Shown here one piece after another: positions 1 to 8,380 of a DNA stretch of 64,000 nucleotides. Within the stretch, counting starts at the first letter, position 1. Every line of letters begins with the position of its first letter. This stretch comes from an uncultured Schlesneria sp. (GTDB taxonomy: Bacteria; Planctomycetota; Planctomycetia; Planctomycetales; Planctomycetaceae), in the NCBI GenBank assembly GCA_903858935.1, contig CAIOKO010000039.1, positions 20,199 to 84,198 of the forward strand, read 5' to 3'. Under the pieces are notes generated by a model that did no database searches, was not told the origin of the DNA, and saw only the letters and a program-made list of their open reading frames with translations. The translations under genes and the position numbers were made by a program.

Positions 1-66
1 ATTTTTCTTCAGGATCACGGTGATCCCGTTCGGTTCCGCAATATCTGGCTTGTCGAAAAGAAATAG
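1..66 (+). CDS. DUF1080 (3-keto-disaccharide hydrolase-like) protein, C-terminal end only
   Basis: The frame is open from the first base of the window and stops at TAG 64-66, leaving 21 residues. The run LQDHGDPVRFRNIWL is the typical last beta-strand of the DUF1080 / concanavalin-like fold that is very abundant in planctomycetes as secreted sugar-active or anchoring proteins. The start and the rest of the gene lie outside the window. A hairpin about 50 bases downstream is consistent with this being the end of a transcription unit. The family call rests only on this short tail, so the function of the whole protein cannot be judged. Confidence 0.7.
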   Translation: MFLQDHGDPVRFRNIWLVEKK

Positions 67-113
67 ATTCCTGACGAGTTCTGATCAAAGGCTTCGGCAA
101 AAACATGTGAATG

Positions 114-154
114 CCAGGGTTCACCGCTCGAGAGTGGTGACCTCTGGTATTTTT
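114..154 (+). terminator. Hairpin with T-run after the DUF1080 gene
   Basis: CCAGGGTTCACC (114-125) can pair with GGTGACCTCTGG (136-147), giving a 12-bp stem with one mismatch and one G-U pair around a 10-nt loop. TATTTTTCATT follows directly. It has the right position and polarity to be a rho-independent terminator for the plus-strand gene ending at 66. Confidence 0.5.
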
Positions 155-230
155 CATTCATGAAGTACGCTCACTTCGTCATTCCTGGGTTTTCAATAAC
201 AAATCAACTCGGAAACGTGTGCAAACGCAA

Positions 231-1232
231 TTAAAAGGCATCGCGTGAGGCGAGCGCGATGGCTCCCATCACTCCCGCATTGCTGCCGAGATCGGAGGGT
301 TCAATTCGGACACTTTCCGGGGGGATCATGCGTACTCGCTGCTTAACTTGTGCGCGAATCCGATTGAACAGAATGTCCCCCATGTTCGCGACGCCGCCAC
401 CCAGAACGACAAGCTCGGGGTGTAAGGTAACCATGGCATTGGCAACTCCGATCGCCAGGTAATCGGCGGCCTGCATGATCGCGTCCATGACCGGTTCGTC
501 CTGTTTGGCTGCATCTGCCATCAGTTCCGACGTGACGCGATTTGCGTCCCCGCCAACCATGTCGTGTAAGTGTGGTGCGAGGCCCATCAGCATCAATCGA
601 ATCCCTGACGCCGCTAAAGCAGTTCCGCTGGCTAATGTTTCAAGGCAACCATGATTTCCGCATCCACAGGGAGGGCCCTGTGGGTCGATTGTCTGGTGCC
701 CCAGTTCTCCGGCGGCCCCAACTGGCCCCAGTCGCAACTTGCCATCGATCACAACCCCTCCGCCGATCCCTGTCCCGATCGCAATGAAGACCATGCTGTC
801 GACATCTTTTCCACGCCCGTATACCAGTTCGCCAAGTGTTGCCATGCGGACATCATTTAAAAGGCGAACAGGGCAATTGACGTGTGCTGACAGGATTTCA
901 GCTGCGGGGACATCAATCCATTGTGTCGTCAGGTTTGGTAGAAAACGAGTGATTCCATTGGGGACGTCAACCAGTCCAGGCACACCCATTCCCAGCCCGA
1001 CGGGCTTCTTTCCTGCTTCTTTGGTCAGCTCCTGAATCGCCGTGCCAATCCGTTGTAGAACCCGTTCAGGTCCTGAATGAGATTCCGTCGGAATCGATTG
1101 ACGAAATAAAATGTTTCCCTGTTCATCCCCCAGGACGCACTTGATCGATGTTCCGCCCAGGTCGACTCCGGCAAATAGATCTGGCATCGCCAGTGGTCCT
1201 TTCAATGATCGGTCGAGAACGATTTTACTCAT
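231..1232 (-). CDS. ROK-family sugar kinase (glucokinase-like)
   Basis: 333 residues, the normal ROK length. It probably phosphorylates a hexose with ATP in the cytoplasm. The N-terminal phosphate loop reads AGVDLGGTSIKCVLGD (about residues 21-36). A second ATP-site segment is FIAIGTGIGGGVVIDG, and the ROK zinc-binding loop is present as PPCGCGNHGCLET. Glucose, N-acetylglucosamine, mannose and allose kinases share this fold, so the substrate is not settled. The first ATG gives MSKIVLDRS; a second in-frame ATG 15 codons later (1187) sits nearer the conserved beta-strand and could be the true start. The gene is divergent from the sugar-type ABC ATPase at 1355, with a 122-bp shared promoter region. 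Confidence 0.88.
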   Translation of the reverse strand: MSKIVLDRSLKGPLAMPDLFAGVDLGGTSIKCVLGDEQGNILFRQSIPTESHSGPERVLQRIGTAIQELTKEAGKKPVGLGMGVPGLVDVPNGITRFLPNLTTQWIDVPAAEILSAHVNCPVRLLNDVRMATLGELVYGRGKDVDSMVFIAIGTGIGGGVVIDGKLRLGPVGAAGELGHQTIDPQGPPCGCGNHGCLETLASGTALAASGIRLMLMGLAPHLHDMVGGDANRVTSELMADAAKQDEPVMDAIMQAADYLAIGVANAMVTLHPELVVLGGGVANMGDILFNRIRAQVKQRVRMIPPESVRIEPSDLGSNAGVMGAIALASRDAF

Positions 1233-1354
1233 GGCTAGGGTAACAAACCGAATAGAATGGCTGCTACACTATTCACTGGGTTGCGGCTTTCCGAAATGCC
1301 AGCCATCATCCAGCAAGTACACCCGAATCGTCTATTCCAAAAGAGCACTTCCGA

Positions 1355-2863
1355 ATGTCGGTTGCCGAACCCGTTCCGTTATTAGACTGTCGCAACATTG
1401 GCGTTCGATACGGAGGTGTTGTTGCTCTCAGCGGTGTCGATTTCACTCTTCAACCCGGTGAAGTCCATGGACTGGTCGGTTGTAATGGGGCGGGAAAAAG
1501 CACGCTGATGAAGGTGCTTGCGGGTGTTGTTCCGGATTATTCGGGTGAGATTCGGTTGGATCAAAAGCTGGTTCACCTGGGTTCACCGCGTGAAGCTCTG
1601 TCGCATGGAATTGCGATGGTCTACCAGGAACTTTCGGGAATCGAGCAACTTTCGGTTGCCGAAAACCTGTTTCTGGGGCGGCAACTGGTCAGCGCCTGGG
1701 GTCAGGTCGACTGGAAAGAAATGAATCGTCAGGCGACCGCATCACTGGCAGAATTGAACATTCACATCGATGTTCGAAACCGGCTGCGGGATTTTCCATT
1801 AGTGATTCGGCAAATGATCGAGATCGCTCGGGGATTGCACAGCGGCGCGCGCGTGCTGATCCTGGATGAGCCGACCAGTGCCCTCAGTCTGCCCGAAGCC
1901 AGGCGTTTGTTTGAACTGATCAAGCACTTGCAGTCGCGTGGCGTGGCGATTGTGTTTATCAGCCATTTTTTGGAAGACGTTTTGGCGATCTGTGACCGAG
2001 TTACGATCTTGAAAGACGGACGAAAGCTTGAGACTCGACCCGCAGCCGAACTGAATCGGTCGACCATCATCCGTCAGATGGTTGGTGAAACAGGTGATTC
2101 GACGACTGAAGAATGTACTGAAACAGTTCTTCCGTCAGCGGTTGCCGGCAGCCCTCGATTGGTTATTCAGGGATTGAGAAAAGCTGGCTGCTTCGACGAC
2201 ATCACGCTCGACGTCAACCCGGGAGAGTGTCTTGGGCTATACGGTTTCGTCGGAGCCGGTCATCAGGATCTGGTCCACGCATTGGCGGGGTCAACGGCCG
2301 TCGAACGTGGTCAAGTCTGGCTGGATGGCAAGCCGTGGCGAACCGGCGATGTCACCGCATCTGTTCAAAACGGGATCGTACTGGTCGCCGCTGATCGAGC
2401 ACAGACACTCGCGCGACGTGCATCGATCGCGCATAACATGACTCTGGCGCATTTGCGCAAGAATCTTGGCAACTGGCTCGTTCGACGACGCGAGCACCAG
2501 GTCAGCCAGCCGATGCTGGAAACAGTCGGATGTCGTCCCCCAAACCCGGCGTTAAGAGCCGGATCACTTTCCGGGGGTAATCAGCAAAAGGTTGTCCTGG
2601 CCAAATGGTTGCTGGGTCCCATTCGCGTGCTGCTGCTTGAAGAACCGACGCGTGGCATGGATGTTCATGCCAAGGCCGAAATCATGGAACTCGTCGCCGA
2701 ACAAAAGCGACAGGGAGCGGCGGTCATCCTGGCCTCAACAGAACCAGAACTCGTGCTGGCTCACGCGGACCGGATCGTGACGCTTGCCCGTGGCCGAATC
2801 ACACGAATCTTCACGAACGAGCGAGCGACCAAGCAGGACCTGATGCGATTCGCTGAAGTCTGA
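1355..2863 (+). CDS. Sugar ABC transporter, duplicated ATP-binding subunit (RbsA/MglA/XylG type)
   Basis: 502 residues with two nucleotide-binding domains in tandem, as in the ribose/galactose/xylose importers. NBD1 has Walker A GCNGAGKST (about 42-50), Walker B LILDEPTSAL and a degenerate signature. NBD2 has a degenerate Walker A (GFVGAGHQD), the signature LSGGNQQK and Walker B LLLEEPTRGMD. This asymmetry is normal for the family. It should power sugar import at the inner membrane, but neither a BPD_transp_2 permease nor a periplasmic sugar-binding protein is next to it: the downstream gene is convergent and the upstream one divergent. The ATPase is therefore an orphan here, and its partners must be elsewhere or it has another use. 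Confidence 0.9.
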   Translation: MSVAEPVPLLDCRNIGVRYGGVVALSGVDFTLQPGEVHGLVGCNGAGKSTLMKVLAGVVPDYSGEIRLDQKLVHLGSPREALSHGIAMVYQELSGIEQLSVAENLFLGRQLVSAWGQVDWKEMNRQATASLAELNIHIDVRNRLRDFPLVIRQMIEIARGLHSGARVLILDEPTSALSLPEARRLFELIKHLQSRGVAIVFISHFLEDVLAICDRVTILKDGRKLETRPAAELNRSTIIRQMVGETGDSTTEECTETVLPSAVAGSPRLVIQGLRKAGCFDDITLDVNPGECLGLYGFVGAGHQDLVHALAGSTAVERGQVWLDGKPWRTGDVTASVQNGIVLVAADRAQTLARRASIAHNMTLAHLRKNLGNWLVRRREHQVSQPMLETVGCRPPNPALRAGSLSGGNQQKVVLAKWLLGPIRVLLLEEPTRGMDVHAKAEIMELVAEQKRQGAAVILASTEPELVLAHADRIVTLARGRITRIFTNERATKQDLMRFAEV

Positions 2864-2891
2864 TCGATAACCGCTCGATATCCCGCAAAGT

Positions 2892-3938
2892 TTAACGAGG
2901 GTATTCAACCGCCTGTTGAGATTCATCGAAATAGACGTAATGCCGAATTGCATCAGCAATTTGAGGTTGATTGTAATAATTTTCCCAGATGTGCCTGAAC
3001 CCCACCAGATCGCTCACGTCGTAATCGATGATTTTCTGATTCCCATCTCCAAGCTTTGCGCGATCGCGACGAGTCAGCCCGGAAATGGCCAGTGCCTTTC
3101 CAGAAATCGGTCGGCGTAAGGGGTAAAGCAAAAGCGGCAAGTCGGTGTGGTTTCGCAGATTAATGACCGCTTCGGCCTGACACAGCGCGAGACCGTACCG
3201 TCGGTCGGGATTCAGCCAGTCGTGATCAATCGCTGCCGCTGCCAGTACGACCCGAATCCGGCGAGCCGGTTGTGGCCCATGAATCAGGACGCGTCCTTCA
3301 ACTGCGCCACCAGCCATCGAATGCAGTGCGGACGCCACCATTCGGGTTCCGTGGCTATGTCCGATCAGGCAGACAGGATGTTCGGCACTGACCTTGGTGA
3401 CCAGGTCAGCCAGATAAAAGCCATTGAGCGATGCACGGCGACCAAGTTTGTTGACTCGAAGATGCGGAATACAACAATCCACGTCGTCGCTGGCCCAGGT
3501 GTAAAAAATAATGTGCAACGGTTGGCAGGGTGCTGCCTGGCGCAACCAGCGGTATGTGAAGGCGGAATCCTCTAACATCGAATCCCAGGTTACGAAACTA
3601 CCGTGAGCCATAAAACAGACGGGAACTCCCGGCTGAAGTGAGGCGAGTAGTTCGTTCAGAGAACTGCCGCGACCAGGGTTTGGACCATCGAAGCGGAAGA
3701 CCTGATAATCGAAAGCCTGGCCCGCCTCGACTGCGTCCTTGCCACAACGTGTACTGACGATCCAATAATCGGGATCGCATGGTCCGCGAACCACGCTCGT
3801 TGGCGCAGCGTATTGTGCCGGAGCTGGTAAAACGCTTCCGCTATCCAACTGGGTTGTGTCGTATGACTGTGCGAGCGCCAACCATGGTGCGCAAAACAAT
3901 GCCCACACGGCAAACAGCCAGTTTCGACAGAATCGCAT
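2892..3938 (-). CDS. Secreted alpha/beta-hydrolase-like protein
   Basis: The chosen ATG at 3938 gives MRFCRNWLFAVWALFC followed by LALAQS, a good Sec signal peptide with AxA-type cleavage. The frame stays open 17 codons further upstream, to an ATG at 3989. The mature part contains GHSHGTRM, a GxSxG nucleophile elbow, preceded by VCLIGH as in alpha/beta-hydrolases. An early strand VPVCFMAHGSFVTWDSM could form the oxyanion side. Acid and histidine candidates lie in the C-terminal third but cannot be assigned by eye. It probably acts on an ester or lipid outside the cytoplasm; the substrate is unknown. It ends 28 bp from the convergent ABC ATPase. Confidence 0.65.
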   Translation of the reverse strand: MRFCRNWLFAVWALFCAPWLALAQSYDTTQLDSGSVLPAPAQYAAPTSVVRGPCDPDYWIVSTRCGKDAVEAGQAFDYQVFRFDGPNPGRGSSLNELLASLQPGVPVCFMAHGSFVTWDSMLEDSAFTYRWLRQAAPCQPLHIIFYTWASDDVDCCIPHLRVNKLGRRASLNGFYLADLVTKVSAEHPVCLIGHSHGTRMVASALHSMAGGAVEGRVLIHGPQPARRIRVVLAAAAIDHDWLNPDRRYGLALCQAEAVINLRNHTDLPLLLYPLRRPISGKALAISGLTRRDRAKLGDGNQKIIDYDVSDLVGFRHIWENYYNQPQIADAIRHYVYFDESQQAVEYPR

Positions 3939-4301
3939 CGCCTGTTTTGAGAGATGCGTTGGACGCGTCGTCATGAAATCAGCAGCCAAAAAATGACCAG
4001 GGAATCAATAGACTCGGCTGTCGTTATCGTCTGTGACTCAGGTTTGACAAAAGTCCAATCCCGATGGTTTGAAGGACATGTGAAAAACCCCAAGCCCCCT
4101 CTGTGTTGCAATCGGAATTTTACGAATTTTCGTCAAGCTCGTGGCAAAGATGAGAAACAGCCCATGACGCGTAAAGCATCCCGGGCTGTTGCGTTTCATT
4201 TCAGTTTCGAGCGAAAGTGCTGACAGAGATTACTGGTCTTATGTGCCACTGGATCAGAGTCTTCAGACAAGAAGTGGCTTCTGCTTCTTGGGGTCAAAGA
4301 G

Positions 4302-4331
4302 CACTGCTTGACCTGAGTCGGTCAAGCAGTG
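4302..4331 (-). terminator. Perfect 12-bp hairpin after the OmpH-like gene
   Basis: CACTGCTTGACC (4302-4313) and GGTCAAGCAGTG (4320-4331) are exact inverted repeats around a 6-nt loop. It sits 30 bp beyond the stop of the minus-strand OmpH-like gene. On the minus strand the stem is followed by CTCTTTGACC, only modestly T-rich, so it may be a weak intrinsic terminator or an mRNA-end stabiliser. Confidence 0.6.
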
Positions 4332-4360
4332 GCAAATTGACTTTCATCCGCTGCGAACCA

Positions 4361-5068
4361 TCAGCGAGCTGATTCTTCTTCTTCGAATTCGGAGTTTGCT
4401 TTGGATGCACCGGCAGATTTTGCCGCTGCAGCTCGACGGCTGGCTCGGGTCGAAATCGATTCAGGCTGGGTTGGCGCCGGCTGTTGTTGAGGAGCGGCGG
4501 CGGCGGCTTGTGGAATCGGGGCAATCGGGTGCTTTTCACGCAGAACCTTCACCACTTCGTCAGTGATATCGACACCGGGATCAACCGACAGCAGCAAGCC
4601 TTCGTTCTTCGGAATTACGATGCTCAGACCACGCTTTGCAGCGATTTCCTGAGTGATTGGCTTGAGTTCCGCTCGGAACTTGGCAATTTGAACCTGCTTG
4701 TATTGCTCGAATTCGGCCAGAGCCTTCTTTTGAATTTGAGACAACTGGGTCACAGCCGAACGTTCCATCTGTGAGAACTCTTTCTGTTCTTCTTCGGATG
4801 GAGACGAGCCGTTGGATTTTTTCTTGGCGTTCAATTGCTCTTTCGCACTTTCGACCGTCTTCTGGTAAGACTGGTTCAGTGAATTTTGAGCTAATTCCAG
4901 CGATTGGGCCAGTTGTCGATCTCGGCCGGTTTCAGCGGCCACTTTGTCGAGATCGACGACAGCCATTCCGCCACGGGAAGTGGCAACGGCTGGACCATTT
5001 GATTGGCCGCAGCCAACGAAACTCGCCACACAACACGACAACACGAAAACAAAGCTAAAGCGACGCAT
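4361..5068 (-). CDS. OmpH/Skp-family periplasmic chaperone-like lipoprotein
   Basis: The start at 5068 is preferred over upstream in-frame codons because it has AAAAAAGGAGTTTTGG just before the ATG and gives MRRFSFVFVLSCCVASFVGC, a lipoprotein signal ending in an FVGC lipobox. The body has the OmpH layout: a short strand MAVVDLDKVAAETGRD, then long charged helices forming a coiled coil (about residues 50-140), then an ELKPITQEIAAKRGLSIVI strand region. The C-tail is rich in Ala, Pro, Gln and Ser. Skp proteins hold outer-membrane proteins in the periplasm. A lipid-anchored version is unusual compared with soluble E. coli Skp. It is divergent from the ECF sigma gene, with a 241-bp intergenic region. 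Confidence 0.82.
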   Translation of the reverse strand: MRRFSFVFVLSCCVASFVGCGQSNGPAVATSRGGMAVVDLDKVAAETGRDRQLAQSLELAQNSLNQSYQKTVESAKEQLNAKKKSNGSSPSEEEQKEFSQMERSAVTQLSQIQKKALAEFEQYKQVQIAKFRAELKPITQEIAAKRGLSIVIPKNEGLLLSVDPGVDITDEVVKVLREKHPIAPIPQAAAAAPQQQPAPTQPESISTRASRRAAAAKSAGASKANSEFEEEESAR

Positions 5069-5273
5069 CCAAAACTCCTTTTTTGGACAGGATTTGTTCA
5101 AGCCATGAACGACGGAGCGGGAACCTATGCGAAACAGGAAATATCGTCCAGACCATTTCGAAAGGGAGCTGGTTTGTGCCTTTATCGCCAACGAGCCGAA
5201 CGGTATCTCAGCGGGTTACGTTCGACTTTGGTCGGACACTTCGGAAAAATGCAGTCTCATTTGCTTTAATGAG

Positions 5274-5301
5274 GGAACTTTTCCCTCCGAAAACACGTCT
5301 C
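5274..5301 (+). promoter_or_regulatory. ECF (sigmaE-type) promoter in front of the sigma-factor gene
   Basis: GGAACTT at 5274-5280, then a 16-nt spacer, then GTCTC at 5297-5301. This is close to the group consensus for RpoE-like ECF sigma factors (GGAACTT, 15-17 nt, GTCTA/TCTGA). Transcription would begin at about 5307-5310, almost on the TTG (5310) or GTG (5316) start of the sigma gene. This implies autoregulation and a leaderless or nearly leaderless transcript. The match is seen; its use is inferred. Confidence 0.6.
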
Positions 5302-5309
5302 AAGTCTGA

Positions 5310-5894
5310 TTGATCGTGAACCAAATATCCGACCAAACGCTGATTGACCATTGTCTGGCTGGGCGTCGAGAGGCCTTCGGGCAGCTTGTCGAGCGGTATC
5401 AGAATCGACTTTTCCATTCTTTGTTGCATTTACTTGGTTCAGCAGAGGATGCGCAAGATGCGGCGCAGGAAGCGTTTGTGAATGCCTTCGAAAAACTGGG
5501 CAGTTTTCGCGGGCAGTCTCAGTTTTATTCGTGGTTATTCCGAATCGCCTACAATACGGCCGTCAGTTCTAAACGAAAGTCGGGACGAATGTCGGTTTCA
5601 CTGGAAGCTCGACGAGATGCAAGCGGTCTTGAACCGTCAGACGGCAATCCGACGAGCGAGCCGTCGTATGCCATGGACGTGAGCGATCGGCAACGACTTG
5701 TTCAACAGGCACTGTCGGAACTCGGTGAAGAATTCCGTACGGCGTTAGTGTTAAAAGAAATGGATGGAATGAGTTACGAAGAAATCGCCGACATCGTCAA
5801 AGTCCCGCTGGGAACGGTTCGCAGCCGAATTCATCGGGCGAGACTGGAACTGCGTGAGAAATTATCGGTGTTGCTCAGATCCGAAGTCCTTTAG
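5310..5894 (+). CDS. ECF-type RNA polymerase sigma factor (RpoE-like)
   Basis: 194 residues with only regions 2 and 4, as in ECF sigma factors. Region 2 holds EAFGQLVERYQNRL, then DAQDAAQEAFVNAFEKL, and SQFYSWLFRIAYNTAV for DNA melting. Region 4 is LVLKEMDGMSYEEIADIV followed by the recognition helix PLGTVRSRIHRARLELR. The start is TTG 5310 or GTG 5316; no ATG fits, and neither has a clear Shine-Dalgarno. A sigmaE-like promoter ends just upstream, suggesting self-activation. The next gene, 62 bp downstream, looks like its membrane anti-sigma factor, so the pair should transduce an envelope signal. Confidence 0.92.
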   Translation: MIVNQISDQTLIDHCLAGRREAFGQLVERYQNRLFHSLLHLLGSAEDAQDAAQEAFVNAFEKLGSFRGQSQFYSWLFRIAYNTAVSSKRKSGRMSVSLEARRDASGLEPSDGNPTSEPSYAMDVSDRQRLVQQALSELGEEFRTALVLKEMDGMSYEEIADIVKVPLGTVRSRIHRARLELREKLSVLLRSEVL

Positions 5895-5956
5895 ATGATG
5901 TTCCTTGAGATGATTTTGAAGTCTGCCTGAGCCGGCAGCAGGAAGAAGTCCCTACC

Positions 5957-7696
5957 ATGAACCATCCGGTTCCCGAAGAACTGATCTCGGCCTACTTCGA
6001 TGGGGAAGTTTCCCCCGATGAACGGGGTGAGATCGAGCGTTCGCTCGAATCCTCGTCCGAACTCCGCCAGCAACTCGATGAGACATCGAAGTTGTCCGCC
6101 TTGCTCCATTCATTCCCGCGTGAATCCGCTCCGAGGGAACTCGCAGCAAACGTGCAGAAGCAGGTGAATGCCGCGACGCAACCCGCATTGGCTCAGACTG
6201 CCGCTTCTGCCACAACTCGACGAAACATGCGCCGTGAATGGACGGCGTTCGGTGCAGGAATGTTGGCGACGATCGCGTCGTTAATGATGTTTGTGTCATT
6301 TAACCAGTCACAGTTCACTACCAATTCGCCGACGCCGTTGCCATGGGGCGATGCACCTCTGCCGCAGGTCACATTACAATCGAAACCCGCTGCACAAGAG
6401 GTACTCGCCGAAGCCCATCCCACATTTGCCAATCCGAACATCGAGACAGAACCCTCTGATCCGTCCAGACAATTGCAACGGAATTTGAGCCTGTCCTCAG
6501 AGCCAAATGTGGCGCGGAGCAAGATGAATGATCACTCAACGACGACCGAACTGTCTGTAAAGCTTAAAGATGTGGAAAGCCTGGCACAGAACTCTGCGCC
6601 GATGGTGGCGAATGACGATTTCACGGGGACCAGTTCCAACTCGATTCAGCCTCAAATTCAGAATGAATTCCTGTCGTATCTCGCGAACGGGGATGTCATA
6701 GTTTCCAAGGTCGCCGACCCGAGCAACACCGTTGCCGTCGTCTATTTCACCGTCGTCGACATCGAGCGAGGTTCGAACGAATTGAAAGTTCTGTTTCAAA
6801 AGCGCTCTTTGCAAGAGGTCGAAGTCAGCGACGACGTATCGTTGGGAAAAGAAATTGATGCCAAAGATCGTCTGGTAAACCAACAGCCCTCAATCACAAA
6901 AAACGATCTGAGTAAAAAACGAGACGCGAGTCGAGCTGATGAATTCCAGGTTTTTTTCGCCCGGGCACCCGGCGATCAATTAGCAGACACGATCGGCGAC
7001 TTAGTCAAGAATCATCCGGATATCTTTCGGAACTGGACTCCACAACCACCGATTGAGCTTCCAGTCGCATCACAGCCGCCAACCGAGGGGATCGTCGCAG
7101 AGAATAAGGTGTTCGCCGATGCCAATAATAAAGCTCAGGGTAATTCACTAAGTCAAATGACCGACGAAACCACCACAGTCAATGCTGAGGCAGAGATGGC
7201 GGTAGGTGTCTTGATGGCACGGAATAGTTCGGTGAACGCCAACGGAGACTTCTACTACTACGACGCAAACTCTAGCGTTCCCCTCAGTGTTTCGAATTCT
7301 ATAATCGGAAATACGTCAAACCTGGCTCGAAAAACAGAATTCGGAGCACGCGAAACGGCTTCGGCTGCTCCGAATCCCACAGCCACAACCACTGGCAAAC
7401 AATTGAACGGAATTAACTCCCAGAATTCTGGAAATTCGGGGCAAGGCTATTTTCGCGTCTCACGTCAGAACCAGCCTCATGTCGCGTATCAACAGTCGGC
7501 GCCAGCACAGAATAAGGGGACTTCTTTGATCGCCAATTCGATAGTGAACGTAAACCCTGGCGGACTTGGAGGCCTCGGTGGTGGAATGGGTCGTAATGCG
7601 ATGGTTAACACGAATAATGACAACCGGAATCCTCGCCTCGTCCGAATGCTGTTCGTGCTGAAATCAGAGCAAGCAACAACTAATCCAGCCCCCTGA
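5957..7696 (+). CDS. Membrane anti-sigma factor with a long extracytoplasmic domain
   Basis: 579 residues. The first 60 (EELISAYFDGEVSPDERGEI, then a Glu/Ser-rich helix) match the cytoplasmic anti-sigma domain of zinc-finger-type regulators, but the Cys/His zinc ligands are absent. One membrane helix lies at about 96-115 (TAFGAGMLATIASLMMFVSF). The remaining 460 residues would be outside: an alpha/beta segment around 215-345 (DVIVSKVADPSNTVAVVYFT; FQVFFARAP) and long low-complexity Asn/Ser/Gln/Gly stretches ending in a GGLGGLGGGMG run. An AGGAAGAAG ribosome site precedes the ATG. It follows the sigma gene and is presumably co-transcribed. The outer domain is far larger than usual and is not a recognisable fold. 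Confidence 0.75.
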   Translation: MNHPVPEELISAYFDGEVSPDERGEIERSLESSSELRQQLDETSKLSALLHSFPRESAPRELAANVQKQVNAATQPALAQTAASATTRRNMRREWTAFGAGMLATIASLMMFVSFNQSQFTTNSPTPLPWGDAPLPQVTLQSKPAAQEVLAEAHPTFANPNIETEPSDPSRQLQRNLSLSSEPNVARSKMNDHSTTTELSVKLKDVESLAQNSAPMVANDDFTGTSSNSIQPQIQNEFLSYLANGDVIVSKVADPSNTVAVVYFTVVDIERGSNELKVLFQKRSLQEVEVSDDVSLGKEIDAKDRLVNQQPSITKNDLSKKRDASRADEFQVFFARAPGDQLADTIGDLVKNHPDIFRNWTPQPPIELPVASQPPTEGIVAENKVFADANNKAQGNSLSQMTDETTTVNAEAEMAVGVLMARNSSVNANGDFYYYDANSSVPLSVSNSIIGNTSNLARKTEFGARETASAAPNPTATTTGKQLNGINSQNSGNSGQGYFRVSRQNQPHVAYQQSAPAQNKGTSLIANSIVNVNPGGLGGLGGGMGRNAMVNTNNDNRNPRLVRMLFVLKSEQATTNPAP

Positions 7697-7740
7697 GTCG
7701 CAGACCAGGGACTTGCCGATTTTTAAGTTCGCATTCTAAA

Positions 7741-7785
7741 CGAAACCCCACCCCCTCCACTCAGGTGGTAAACGGGCCGTTGCCT
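7741..7785 (+). repeat. Dispersed intergenic palindromic repeat, copy 1
   Basis: It starts CGAAACCCCACCCCC, has a short centre, then AGGTGG and AAACGGGCCGTTGCC. Copies at 32345 and 63906 share the same blocks in the same order. CCACC/GGTGG pairs as a small hairpin. It lies between the anti-sigma gene and the metallochaperone gene; nothing else is seen in this 221-bp gap. Confidence 0.75.
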
Positions 7786-7917
7786 TGGCTGCCGAAGCGA
7801 GACAGATCAGCTGCCTATCATTGTCTTATTTACTTTCTTACTTTGGGGCATCGATATGCTGGAAACAAAATAACCGTTCGACTTTACCCGCTGACACCAG
7901 CTACGACGTGATGAAAT

Positions 7918-8367
7918 ATGAATAAAGCTTTTATGCGCGAACCGGACGAAGTGGCCAGCCGCTGTCCCCGGTGTGAATCGATCGGCCAACCCGTTGGCCC
8001 GCAAACCTTGAACGCTCAATTGACCGCAGATCTTCGCCGGAATCTCGCGGAGTCGGCCTATTTCTGTCCTGCCAGTCAATGTGACATCGTTTACTTCGAT
8101 GACTTCTCAGGAACTGTCACGCGAGCCTCGTTCAGCGTTCCGATCCCGATCAAGGACCCCGAAGCACCCCTTTGCAGTTGCTTCGGCCTGAAACGAGATG
8201 ACATTGAAGACGACGTGGCGGAAGGAACAGTCGTCCGCACCAAAGCGGCCATCCTCAAAGCCCAATCCCAGGAAGCCCGCTGCACAACGCTCGCCCCCAA
8301 CGGCCGCTCATGCGTCGCCGAAGTGCAGGGATATTTCTTGAAGTGCAAGCAAGGGCGTTCGACCTGA
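7918..8367 (+). CDS. CopZ N-terminal-domain-like [2Fe-2S]/zinc metallochaperone
   Basis: 149 residues, cytoplasmic. Cysteine spacing is distinctive: CPRC near residue 19, YFCPASQCDIVYFD near 60, LCSCFG near 85, then single Cys near 122 and 131 (RCTTLAPNGRSC). This resembles the N-terminal domain of Archaeoglobus CopZ, where one cysteine set binds zinc and the CxC...C...C set, in a BFD-like fold, binds [2Fe-2S]. The C-terminal HMA copper domain of that protein is missing. The likely role is copper or iron-sulfur handling. It converges on acpS with a 13-bp gap. A start at the Met six codons in (MREPDEVAS) is also possible. Confidence 0.65.
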   Translation: MNKAFMREPDEVASRCPRCESIGQPVGPQTLNAQLTADLRRNLAESAYFCPASQCDIVYFDDFSGTVTRASFSVPIPIKDPEAPLCSCFGLKRDDIEDDVAEGTVVRTKAAILKAQSQEARCTTLAPNGRSCVAEVQGYFLKCKQGRST

Positions 8368-8380
8368 TCAATTGTAAGAG

